Origin: Candidatus Nesterenkonia stercoripullorum | Lineage (GTDB): Bacteria; Actinomycetota; Actinomycetes; Actinomycetales; Micrococcaceae | Direction of reading: 5' to 3' | Length of the DNA: 20,259 nucleotides | NCBI GenBank assembly: GCA_019114115.1 | Contig: DXGD01000155.1 | Location: 1-20,259, forward strand | Part shown: in pieces, positions 1 through 6,555 of the stretch | Numbering within the stretch: position 1 is the first letter of the stretch | How the letters are laid out: every line of letters begins with the position of its first letter | Translations under genes and position numbers: made by a program | Notes under the pieces: model-generated | Seen by the model: only the letters and a program-made list of their open reading frames with translations | Database searches by the model: none | What the model was told of the DNA's origin: nothing

Positions 1-36
1 GGCCTGATCGAGTCGGTCGGCACGGCATCCCGCTGA
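1..36 (+). CDS. Possible 3' end of a gene entering from the left edge
   Basis: Frame 1 of the plus strand is open from the first base and stops at TGA 34-36. It would give the C-terminal residues GLIESVGTASR. The stop lies 40 bases before a strong symmetric hairpin (77-110) that could end both this gene and the convergent AHSA1 gene, and that layout is the main support. Eleven codons are too few to name a family or to exclude chance. Confidence 0.3.
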   Translation, partial: GLIESVGTASR

Positions 37-76
37 TGTATGGGCGCCTTGCTGGCCAGTGCGGTCGGCAACTATC

Positions 77-110
77 AGGTGACTCGGCACGGAACCGTGC
101 CGAGTCACCT
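77..110. terminator. Perfect 16-bp hairpin, probable bidirectional terminator
   Basis: The arm at 77-92 is the exact reverse complement of the arm at 95-110, with only AA between them (in practice a 4-base loop). The stem is very GC-rich. It starts 16 bases past the stop codon of the AHSA1 gene on the minus strand and 41 bases past a possible plus-strand stop at 34-36. There is no clear T-run on either side, so it may work as a U-poor actinobacterial type terminator or as an mRNA 3' stabiliser. Confidence 0.75.
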
Positions 111-125
111 TCTGCGCGCTCAGCC

Positions 126-572
126 CTACGCGGATGCGATCCTTTCGAGCTCGTCGATGAACGATTCCCAGCCGGTGATGAGGCTTTCTTGCTCCTCCGC
201 GGAGAAGTCAGGGGTCTGCTGGGTGAAGTGCATCCGCGTGCCCGTCGCGATCGCCGTCAGCTCCACCACGACCTCCGCTTGAACCGACTCGCCCGGACGG
301 TCCGTGAGGGTGAACACGAGCCGCTCGTCTGGGATGACCTCGTTGAACCTGCCCGTCCACTCGATAGTGGTGCCATTGGGCAGGATCATCTGGGCCTGCC
401 AGGTGCGGCCCGGTTCAGCGATGAAGTCGAGGGTGTCCACAGGCACCTCGACGTCCTTCCCGCCGAACCAGCGCGCGAAGTGCTGCGGTGTGGTCCAGGC
501 AGCGAACACCGCAGCGGGGGATGCCGCGAAGTCGCGGTCGATTTCGATGCCTTCTGCTGTCGTTCCAGTCAT
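126..572 (-). CDS. AHSA1/SRPBCC-family protein
   Basis: The 148-residue protein has the normal length of a single START/Bet v1-like (SRPBCC, AHSA1 type) domain. Visible family features are the N-terminal IDRDFAASPAAVFAAWTTP segment followed by FARWFGG, a central beta-rich stretch with GRFNEVIPDERLVFT, and the C-terminal helix with GWESFIDELERI. Members form a hydrophobic ligand cavity; the ligand of this one cannot be read from sequence. The ATG at 572 overlaps the stop of the upstream ArsR-type gene by four bases (ATGA), and an AAGGAAG Shine-Dalgarno precedes it. ArsR/AHSA1 pairs are a common two-gene layout in which the regulator controls both genes. The function is probably a small stress or detoxification role, not proven here. 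Confidence 0.9.
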   Translation of the reverse strand: MTGTTAEGIEIDRDFAASPAAVFAAWTTPQHFARWFGGKDVEVPVDTLDFIAEPGRTWQAQMILPNGTTIEWTGRFNEVIPDERLVFTLTDRPGESVQAEVVVELTAIATGTRMHFTQQTPDFSAEEQESLITGWESFIDELERIASA

Positions 573-925
573 GGCTCTTCCTTAGAGAGGAGGCGGTCAG
601 ATTGTTGGACGGTGGTCAGATGGGAGTCCAGAGCGTCGAAGCTCTCGGCCCAGAAGCGCTCGTAGTCAGATATCCAGCCGGCAGCAGCGCGCAACGGACG
701 AGCATCCAAGGTCGCCGGGCGGTACTGCGCGTCCCGTCCGCGATGGACGAGACCCGCTTTCTGCAACACCTGCAAGTGCTTCGCTACTGCAGCGAAGGTC
801 ATCTCGAACGGTTCCGCCAGCTCGCCCACAGGGGCCGACCCGGCGGCGAGGCGAGCGAGCAGCGCCCTGCGCGTCGGGTCAGCGAGTGCGGCGAAGGTCC
901 TGCTCAGTTCATCGGTCTGCGGCAT
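569..925 (-). CDS. ArsR-family winged-helix repressor
   Basis: The 118-residue protein is a winged-helix DNA-binding domain of the ArsR/SmtB superfamily. It shows the family opening FAALADPTRRALLARLAAG, then VGELAEPFEMTFAAVAKHLQVLQKAGLV as helix-turn-helix with the recognition helix around AAVAKHLQVL, and RGRDAQYRPATLD as the wing. There is no ELCVCD-type metal-binding cysteine motif, so it belongs to the non-metal subgroup usually paired with AHSA1 proteins. The ATG at 925 is preferred because GGAGG lies five bases upstream; the longer GTG start at 943 would translate through that ribosome binding site. It overlaps the AHSA1 gene by ATGA. A promoter and palindromic operator lie at 984-1042, which suggests autoregulation. 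Confidence 0.9.
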   Translation of the reverse strand: MPQTDELSRTFAALADPTRRALLARLAAGSAPVGELAEPFEMTFAAVAKHLQVLQKAGLVHRGRDAQYRPATLDARPLRAAAGWISDYERFWAESFDALDSHLTTVQQSDRLLSKEEP

Positions 926-951
926 GTGCGCCTCCCCTTCCACAGCTCAGT

Positions 952-1014
952 AATAAACCAAGTAGCATTCAGCCACGTATCATTAAACCAAGCAGTATTA
1001 TACTGATAGGTTTA
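952..1014 (-). promoter_or_regulatory. Probable ArsR-type operator: 31-bp palindrome plus a half-copy
   Basis: At 984-1014 an interrupted palindrome reads TAAACC, 3 bases, CAGTAT, T, ATACTG, 3 bases, GGTTTA. All twelve arm pairs match around the central T at 999. A second copy of the left half starts 30 bp away: 952-969 matches 982-999 at 15 of 18 positions, including TAAACCAAG. A 30-bp spacing puts both on the same face of the helix. The palindrome starts at the last base of a good -10 element and covers the expected transcription start, which is a repressor position. That the ArsR-family protein encoded just downstream binds here is inferred. Confidence 0.65.
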
Positions 1015-1042
1015 GTATCACTCGCTGTATGAGTGCTGTCAA
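1014..1042 (-). promoter_or_regulatory. Promoter of the ArsR/AHSA1 operon
   Basis: On the minus strand TTGACA (1042-1037) is a perfect -35 hexamer. Exactly 17 bases later comes GATACT (1019-1014), a 4/6 match to the -10 consensus. Transcription would start near 1007, inside the operator palindrome. A perfect TATAAT also occurs at 1002-997 within the palindrome, but it has no -35 at a proper distance. Confidence 0.6.
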
Positions 1043-1219
1043 CGGTGTCTGGGCCTGGACGCGGCGAGTGATCAGCCCCGTCATCACCAGAGACGCGGCA
1101 TCTGCGATCCTTCGGTGGCCAGCGGGCCGACGGTCCGCCCGTGAGTCGACTTCTTGCCAACTGCACCCGCCGATGATGAACTTCTCACCGGGAGTATTCA
1201 CGAGCAATAAGGGGTTTTC

Positions 1220-2518
1220 ATGGAGTCGGTATCCCGGAGCACAGTCCTGCGATCCGCCGGAGCGGCAGGCCTTCTGGGCGGCATCACGGCCGCTGGAGCC
1301 CTGGGGGCCGCGCCTGCGGCGGCCGCTGGATCCAACCAGGTCAACCTCAGGCTGTGGGAGGGAGCCACCGGCTTCGGCTACGGAACCTTCACCGGCACCA
1401 CGACGGCGTGGGGCGCCGTCGTCATCGACTCACCGGCGACCACTGTCAACTACAACGATCCGCACGGCAGCAGCCGCAGCTACGATCGCTCCACGTGGAT
1501 GGGCCCTCGGGTCAGCGCACCCTTCGGTGCCACCGAGATCATCGCCTCCTGGAATGCCAAGACCCCGGCGGGCACTTGGGTGGAGGTCGCCGCACAGGCG
1601 ACGACCACGTCCGGAGATACCACGGGATGGTACGTGATGGGCCGCTGGGCCTCCGGTGACGCCTCGTCCGACATCAGTCGCAGCTCAGTCTCCGGGCAGA
1701 GCGATCAATATGCGGCCGTCAGCACTGACACCCTGACTGCACGCAATGGCCATACCTTCGCCGGAGTCCGGCTGCGAGTGCGCTTGTATCGGCTGGCCAG
1801 CGGCAGTTCCTCGCCGCGGCTCACACTCGCTGCGGTGATGTTCTCGTCCACGGGGACCTCATCCTCCACCAGCAGTCCGGGATCTGCTGCCGGGACAGTG
1901 CTGAGCGTCCCGGCGTATTCGCAGCAGCGGCATGTTGGCCACTACCCGCAATGGAACGGAGGCGGCCAGGCATGGTGCTCGCCCACGTGCACGGCGATGG
2001 TCCTCGACTACTGGAACCTGGGGCCGACCACGTCGCAGACCTCCTGGGTGGATATCGCCGGCGAAGACCGGCCCCAGGTGGACCACATCGCCCGGCACGT
2101 CTTCGACTACACCTACGGCGGCGCCGGCAACTGGACTTTCAATACCGCCTATGCCGGCAACCGAGGGGCTCGCGGGTACATCACCCGGCTGCGTTCACTC
2201 TCCGAGGCGGAGGCCTTCATCAGTGCCGGCATCCCGCTGATCGTCTCGCTCTCCTTCACCGCCGACGAGCTCACCGGGGCAGGCTACGGCACCAACGGCC
2301 ACCTCATGGTGCTGCGCGGCTTCGACGACGACGGCGACCCCATCATGAACGACCCCGCCTCCCACATGCGCTCCGACGACGGCGCCGTCCGCGTCACCTA
2401 CGCCCGGGATGAGCTGGAATCGCTCTGGCTGGACACTTCCGGGGGCCTCACCTATGTGATCGCCCCACCTGAACAGGAGTTGCCCGCCACCCAAGGCGCC
2501 CATATCAACTGGCGGTGA
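1220..2518 (+). CDS. Secreted C39-like cysteine peptidase (Peptidase_C39_2 type)
   Basis: The 432-residue protein begins with a charged N-region, a hydrophobic stretch (about 12-31) and an Ala-rich end (AAPAAAAG), so it is exported. Residues about 40-210 form a beta-rich N-terminal region of unknown function, then a Ser/Thr/Gly linker (about 208-225). From residue 227 comes a C39-like papain-fold domain. VPAYSQQ opens it, Cys253 in GGGQAWCSPTC is the likely nucleophile, His361 in TNGHLMVLRGFDDDG the base, and Asn377/Asp378 in IMNDPAS complete the site. These are the landmarks of Peptidase_C39_2, a group distinct from bacteriocin-exporter C39 domains. AAGGGG lies five bases before the ATG at 1220. 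The signal resembles a Tat signal but has SRST where SRRx is expected. The substrate is unknown; cell-wall or extracellular protein is likely. Confidence 0.85.
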   Translation: MESVSRSTVLRSAGAAGLLGGITAAGALGAAPAAAAGSNQVNLRLWEGATGFGYGTFTGTTTAWGAVVIDSPATTVNYNDPHGSSRSYDRSTWMGPRVSAPFGATEIIASWNAKTPAGTWVEVAAQATTTSGDTTGWYVMGRWASGDASSDISRSSVSGQSDQYAAVSTDTLTARNGHTFAGVRLRVRLYRLASGSSSPRLTLAAVMFSSTGTSSSTSSPGSAAGTVLSVPAYSQQRHVGHYPQWNGGGQAWCSPTCTAMVLDYWNLGPTTSQTSWVDIAGEDRPQVDHIARHVFDYTYGGAGNWTFNTAYAGNRGARGYITRLRSLSEAEAFISAGIPLIVSLSFTADELTGAGYGTNGHLMVLRGFDDDGDPIMNDPASHMRSDDGAVRVTYARDELESLWLDTSGGLTYVIAPPEQELPATQGAHINWR

Positions 2519-2532
2519 GTGCGCAGGCGGCG

Positions 2533-3276
2533 TCAGCCTTCCGGTGCGGACGAGTGGGGGAAGCCCTGCCCGAGAGACTGCTGCGCCTGCAAGGGGTTCA
2601 GCTGCATTCCGTCCTCGTCGAAATTCCTCGGATCCAGCCAGGCCTCGAACCCAGCTCTAACGGCTGTCCATTCGCTGTCCAGGATGGAGAACCATGCCGT
2701 ATCGCGGTTCCTGCCCTTATAGATCACGGCTTGGCGGAACGTGCCTTCGTAGGTGAAGCCGAGCCGTTCGGCCGCCCTGCGGGAAGGGGCGTTGAGCGCA
2801 TCGCACTTCCATTCGTAGCGGCGGTACCCGAGATCCTCGAAGACGTAGCGCATGAGGAGGAACTGCGCTTCGGTGGAGATCGGGGTGCGCTGCAATGCGC
2901 GGGAGAGGACGATGAAACCGACTTCGATGACGCCATTGACGGGATCGTGCCGAAGGAGGGAAAGAGTTCCGAGGGCACGCCCGCTGGAGTTGTCGATCAC
3001 TGCGTAGTGCCTGGGATCTGTGCTCTCGGCGGCTGCTTGCGCCCAGTGCCGAAAGGAGTCGAGGTCGCTGAACGGGCCCTCCGGGAGGTAAGTCCAGTCC
3101 CGGTCGTCCGAGGCGGCTGAATAGGCGGCGTAGAGATCCTCGGCGTGCTGGTGCGGATCCAGGCGAACAAGTGTGCAGTACCGGCCGGGCAGCTCCTGCG
3201 CATGCGGTAGGGGTCGTGGCGCCCCATCAAGGACTGCATCACCGATTGGTTGGCCGTATGTGTTCTTGGGGGCCAT
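2533..3276 (-). CDS. GNAT-family N-acetyltransferase, RimJ/RimL-like
   Basis: The 247-residue protein carries one GNAT acetyltransferase domain of the RimJ/RimL type, which transfers acetyl from acetyl-CoA to an amine. Recognisable parts are the opening GRYCTLVRLDPHQHAEDLYAA, the central GVIEVGFIVLSRALQRTPISTEA (strand beta4 and acetyl-CoA loop) and the C-terminal NAPSRRAAERLGFTYEG with FRQAVIYKGR after it. The acetyl-CoA loop is QRTPIST (about residues 129-135), a loose version of the usual Q/RxxGxG/A. The ATG at 3276 is chosen because AAGGAGA ends five bases upstream. The open frame continues to 3471, but that extension lacks a ribosome binding site and does not look like protein. Its stop lies 14 bp from the stop of the convergent peptidase gene. 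The substrate is unknown, and a link to the peptide locus is unsupported. Confidence 0.88.
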   Translation of the reverse strand: MAPKNTYGQPIGDAVLDGAPRPLPHAQELPGRYCTLVRLDPHQHAEDLYAAYSAASDDRDWTYLPEGPFSDLDSFRHWAQAAAESTDPRHYAVIDNSSGRALGTLSLLRHDPVNGVIEVGFIVLSRALQRTPISTEAQFLLMRYVFEDLGYRRYEWKCDALNAPSRRAAERLGFTYEGTFRQAVIYKGRNRDTAWFSILDSEWTAVRAGFEAWLDPRNFDEDGMQLNPLQAQQSLGQGFPHSSAPEG

Positions 3277-3569
3277 CGATCTCTCCTTGGAGCAGTGAAT
3301 GGGCGCAGTGTCATCGTAATGGACGCCCTGCCTGCTGTGGGGCCAAGCCCGGTCATAGCTCTTGGCGGGTTCGAGGCGCATCTCTTTCACCTCACCCACG
3401 TGGCAGAGGAGCCGGGTGAGAAGGGCTGAACGATTCACCGCCAGCCGGGCGTCGCAGCCACGCGGGAACATCGCTGGTCATCATGCCCTCATACCATCGT
3501 GCCCCAGTGCGCAGCAGCCCCACGCATGTTCGTGATCAAGGCGTTGCGACGCCCAGGTGAAGTGACATG
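3277..3569. other. Intergenic region with no gene recognised
   Basis: These 293 bp separate the phosphopantetheinyl transferase from the acetyltransferase, both on the minus strand. I see no convincing small gene. A short hairpin at 3540-3553 (GGCGT, 4-base loop, ACGCC) lies 17 bases after the transferase stop and could be a weak terminator, but it has only five pairs and no T-run. The acetyltransferase promoter must lie here but I cannot pick one. Confidence 0.4.
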
Positions 3570-4412
3570 TCAATCGAGCTGAGGAGCGTGAACATCCTGT
3601 GGACGTGACGCCGACACAGCTGCAACACATCCAGGTGCTGCCGGAATGGCGCAGGTCCAGAGACCAACGGCCTCCGATGACAGTGTCTCGACTACGGGCC
3701 GCCACAGCAGAGCCCTGCGGTGGAAACCATCGCTCCATTGGGTGTACCGCACAGGTTCGCCCAATAGCAGGTGGCATGGCGGGTGCTGTAGCCCTATGCC
3801 AGCGGCCTTGAGGGTGGCTTCCTTGAGGCTCCAGCGGAGCAACCTTTGGCGAAGGTGAGGGCTGGGATGATGAGAGCCGACAGGATACGCGGCAGCCTCG
3901 TGCCGCAGGGCCGGGGGCTCTCGCGTCGAAGACGGCTGGGTCGAAATCTGTCGGGCCAGTTCCAGTCGTTCTTCAGGATGCAGGACGTAGTCGTCGAAAT
4001 GGGCGAACAACTCTGTGGGAAGTGCCTCGATATCTACCCCCAGCCGCAGGTCGCGTGAGCCTGCAGCTGCGAGCACTGAGTCTGCGGAGTGTGAGCTGCT
4101 CAGACTCGCGAGTTTGGTACGAGGCTGACCGTGTTGTGCTCCGCATGTGGAACACCGCCGGTCAATCCTGAGGTGGCGAGCTTCGTCGAGACCTCGGTCG
4201 CAGTGACGTGCCAGTGTCATGCGAAGGGCGGCTCGTGAGGCAAGCGCTCTCTGGACGTCCGCCTTTCGAGTCTTGCGTGCGGCATGGGCCGAGTCCTCTT
4301 CGGATACGAGGTCACTCAGGCTGGTCACGGTGCCGCCAGTGACTGACGAGGCATAACCCTCCAGAGCTACTGAGGTGCTCGAGAGGAGCGAGATCATAGC
4401 GACGCTGGTCAC
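3570..4412 (-). CDS. Sfp-type 4'-phosphopantetheinyl transferase
   Basis: This enzyme would attach phosphopantetheine from CoA to the serines of the three carrier domains of the NRPS, making it active. The 280-residue reading shows the family motifs in order: RCSTCGAQHGQP (about 85-96), SSSHSADSVLAA (about 104-115), LGVDIE (about 123-128, Mg-binding Asp and Glu) and WSLKEATLKAAGIGL (about 193-207, catalytic Glu and Lys). The region between LGVDIE and WSLKEA is about 64 residues, longer than the roughly 40 in Sfp. GTG at 4412 is preferred because it overlaps the permease stop as GTGA, like the other junctions of this operon; ATG at 4397 is the alternative. The open frame reaches 4682, inside the permease gene, and that part is not protein-like. 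It is the last gene of the operon. Confidence 0.9.
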   Translation of the reverse strand: MTSVAMISLLSSTSVALEGYASSVTGGTVTSLSDLVSEEDSAHAARKTRKADVQRALASRAALRMTLARHCDRGLDEARHLRIDRRCSTCGAQHGQPRTKLASLSSSHSADSVLAAAGSRDLRLGVDIEALPTELFAHFDDYVLHPEERLELARQISTQPSSTREPPALRHEAAAYPVGSHHPSPHLRQRLLRWSLKEATLKAAGIGLQHPPCHLLLGEPVRYTQWSDGFHRRALLWRPVVETLSSEAVGLWTCAIPAAPGCVAAVSASRPQDVHAPQLD

Positions 4413-5206
4413 CGCTTGCTGATGCGGCGGTACTGCCACACTGCGATCGGGGCGAAGACGGCGATGATAGCCACGGAGCACAGCAGCGCATAGAGTGCGG
4501 CATGATCTGCGGGCCAGCCGCCTGCCGCGGTGAACCCGGCAGGAGAGGTGTTGCCGAAACCGTCGCGTGCAGCGGTTGCGACTGCGGTGACGGGATTCCA
4601 CTCGGCCACAGTGCGCAGCGGGCCGGGAAGAACATCGGCTGAGACGAACGCTCCCGAGATGAAGCACACGGGAAAGAGCCACAGCAGTCCCAGGCTCTGA
4701 GCGACCTCTACACTACGGGCCGTCAGGGCCACGACGGCCCCGATCCATGCGATGGCGAATGCATAGAAGAGCAGCAGCAAGAATGTCAGTGCGATGCTGA
4801 AGGGGTCAGCGCTCGTTCGCCAGCCGATAAGAAGCCCGCAGAGGACGAGTACTGCCATAGAGATGACGCTGGTGATCAAGTCCGACCAGGTGCGTCCCAG
4901 GATGACGCCTACCCGGGACATCGGCAGCACACGGAAGCGGTCCACCAGTCCCTGGTGCAGGTCCTTCGCGAGGTAGACGGCGGTGAAGGACGAATTGAAA
5001 GTGAGTGTCTGCGCAAGGAGCCCGCCGATGAGGAATTCTCGGTACTGTGACCCGCCCAGAGCTCCCCCGAAGACGAACGCCAGAATCAGGACGAAGATCA
5101 CCGGTTGGGCGATGCCGGTGACCAGCGCACCCGGGGTCCTGCGGACGTTGGTGAAATTCCTCGCAGCGATGACCCCGCCGTCTCGGATACTTGATGTGAT
5201 GCTCAT
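4409..5206 (-). CDS. ABC-2 type permease, DrrB-like
   Basis: The 265-residue integral membrane protein has six likely transmembrane stretches, the first around QPVIFVLILAFVFGGALGG and the last around AALYALLCSVAIIAVFAPIAVW. The cytosolic N-terminus carries FTNVRRTPGAL, and a segment near residues 83-105 reads DLHQGLVDRFRVLPMSRVGVILGR. Both are characteristic of DrrB-type subunits of ABC-2 exporters. It would form the channel with the ATPase encoded just upstream, whose stop it overlaps by ATGA. Sitting between that ATPase and the phosphopantetheinyl transferase, it most likely exports the peptide made by the NRPS or gives self-resistance to it. Confidence 0.9.
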   Translation of the reverse strand: MSITSSIRDGGVIAARNFTNVRRTPGALVTGIAQPVIFVLILAFVFGGALGGSQYREFLIGGLLAQTLTFNSSFTAVYLAKDLHQGLVDRFRVLPMSRVGVILGRTWSDLITSVISMAVLVLCGLLIGWRTSADPFSIALTFLLLLFYAFAIAWIGAVVALTARSVEVAQSLGLLWLFPVCFISGAFVSADVLPGPLRTVAEWNPVTAVATAARDGFGNTSPAGFTAAGGWPADHAALYALLCSVAIIAVFAPIAVWQYRRISKR

Positions 5207-6213
5207 ACGCTCACTCTCTCCGGCATGGGGTGTGTGCCCCTGGCGCTACCGGGAGGCTGGTCCGTGATCTTGAGGAATACATCGTCCAGCGTGGGCTGGC
5301 GGAGAGAAGCCTCGCTCACGGTGATATTCGCTTCATCGAAAGCGGAGAGAGCCGTGACGAGGCTGCCTTCTCCATGTGGGGCGCTAGAGGATAGCCGTCG
5401 AGACCTTTCACCCCTGGTGACATCCAGACCCGCCGCCGTCAGCAGTGCATGGGCATCTGCGAGGGAACCCTGGTCCGCCAGCGTGAAATCGAGTCGTACA
5501 CCGCCGGCCCTGGACTTCAGTTCGCTGGCAGATCCCTCGGCTACGATCCGCCCCCGATCGATGACTGCTATGGAGTCAGACAGCTCGTCGGCTTCCTCCA
5601 GGTACTGAGTGGTCAGCAAGACTGCTGTCCCGTCGTCGGCCAGCGAGGCTATCGCTTCCCAGGTGTCCCGCCTTCCTCTCGGGTCGAGCCCTGTAGTCGG
5701 TTCATCGAGGACGACGACCGGGGGCCGCGCCACAAGGGCCCCTGCCAGGTCCAGGCGCCGTCGCATGCCTCCGGAGTAGGAACCGGTCCGCTGCCCTGAT
5801 GGGACGCCGTCGAGGCGGAAGTGCTCCAGTAGTTCACGGGCTCTCGCCCGCGCTGCCGACCGGCGCATCCCGTAGAGCTGGCCCACTAGGGTCAAGTTCT
5901 CCATCCCGGTGAGCTTGTCGTCAACTGCCGCATACTGGCCCGAGACGCCCAGGCATGTTCGGGCAGCGTGGGCTTCACGTCGGACGCTGTAGCCCGAGAT
6001 GAACGCATCCCCTTCGTCCGGCTCCAGCAACGTCGTCAAGACTTTGACAGTGGTGGTCTTGCCAGCGCCGTTCGGGCCAAGGAGCCCCTGGACCTTACCC
6101 GCTTCCACGGTGAGATCCACGCCGTCCAGAGCCTGAAAGGTGCCGAAGCGTTTCGTGAGACCACGAAGATGAATCATGGGAGTGCCTGACTCAGGTGTAC
6201 CCCTGCTCTTCAC
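5203..6213 (-). CDS. ABC transporter ATP-binding subunit, DrrA-like
   Basis: The 336-residue nucleotide-binding subunit has Walker A GPNGAGKT (46-53), Q-loop Gln93 in SGQYAAVDD, signature YSGGM (146-150) and Walker B VVVLDEP (166-172). TTQYLEEAD follows, where Gln203 stands at the usual H-loop histidine. The SGQYAAVDDKLTG stretch, the Gln in the H-loop and the C-terminal QPTLDDVFLKITD element are typical of DrrA-type drug exporters. The GTG at 6213 overlaps the MbtH stop as GTGA. An internal ATG at 6177, matching the usual N-terminus of the family, is a real alternative and would remove 12 residues. With the permease it forms an ATP-driven exporter, probably for the NRPS product. Confidence 0.92.
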   Translation of the reverse strand: MKSRGTPESGTPMIHLRGLTKRFGTFQALDGVDLTVEAGKVQGLLGPNGAGKTTTVKVLTTLLEPDEGDAFISGYSVRREAHAARTCLGVSGQYAAVDDKLTGMENLTLVGQLYGMRRSAARARARELLEHFRLDGVPSGQRTGSYSGGMRRRLDLAGALVARPPVVVLDEPTTGLDPRGRRDTWEAIASLADDGTAVLLTTQYLEEADELSDSIAVIDRGRIVAEGSASELKSRAGGVRLDFTLADQGSLADAHALLTAAGLDVTRGERSRRLSSSAPHGEGSLVTALSAFDEANITVSEASLRQPTLDDVFLKITDQPPGSARGTHPMPERVSV

Positions 6214-6434
6214 GAGACCGCCGCGTCGCGCTCTAAGACTGGCGTGATGTCAGACCAGTGCTGTTCGACGTAGTCGAGGCATTCCCCTCGCTGGGCAGGT
6301 CCATATACAGCCACCCAGCCTCCGGGAACGTCGGCGAATTCCGGCCAGATGGAGTGCTGCTCCAGCTCGTTGATCACGACCCGAAATTGGAGGTCATCAC
6401 GCTCAAAGGGGTTCGTCACAGTCGGGCTCCTCAT
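6210..6434 (-). CDS. MbtH-like protein
   Basis: MbtH-like proteins bind NRPS adenylation domains and help them fold and activate amino acids. The 74-residue protein has the family pattern NELEQHSIWPEFADVPGGW (about 22-40), then VYGPAQRGECLDYVEQHW (about 43-60) and the closing DITPVL. The conserved tryptophans (30, 40 and 60) are present. It is encoded directly after the NRPS, 120 bp from its stop, and overlaps the ABC ATPase gene by GTGA. A GCAGG sequence precedes the ATG at 6434. At least one of the three adenylation domains is therefore expected to need it. Confidence 0.95.
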   Translation of the reverse strand: MRSPTVTNPFERDDLQFRVVINELEQHSIWPEFADVPGGWVAVYGPAQRGECLDYVEQHWSDITPVLERDAAVS

Positions 6435-6502
6435 GTTGCCTGCACTTGCCGTGCTGCTTATTGCATGTCTCGTGTAGTTCGGAGCGGATACCGTGCTAGA
6501 TG

Positions 6503-6555
6503 GGACCTCGCGGGGGGCTCCGCATTCTGTGCCAGTCCGCCAAGAGGCGAGGTCC
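6503..6555 (-). repeat. Inverted repeat starting in the NRPS stop codon
   Basis: GGACCTCGC (minus strand 6555-6547) and GCGAGGTCC (6511-6503) are perfect 9-bp complements with a 35-base loop. The first arm begins with the last base of the NRPS stop codon TAG. The only larger gap between the four downstream genes and the NRPS holds this element, so an intercistronic mRNA hairpin that sets mbtH/exporter levels or protects the 3' end of the long NRPS message is possible. No T-run follows, so a full terminator is unlikely. Confidence 0.4.

Noticed and set aside
3277..3471. Extended N-terminus of the acetyltransferase
   Set aside because: The extra 65 residues have no family similarity, and a clear ribosome binding site precedes the internal ATG at 3276.
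4413..4682. Longer start for the phosphopantetheinyl transferase inside the permease gene
   Set aside because: That stretch is very rich in Arg and Cys, is antiparallel in character to no known family and overlaps permease coding sequence in another frame. The GTGA overlap at 4412 fits the operon pattern.
5203..6213. Gln replacing His in the ABC ATPase H-loop as a sign of inactivity
   Set aside because: The TTQYLEEAD sequence is usual in DrrA-type drug-exporter ATPases, so it is a family trait and not a defect.
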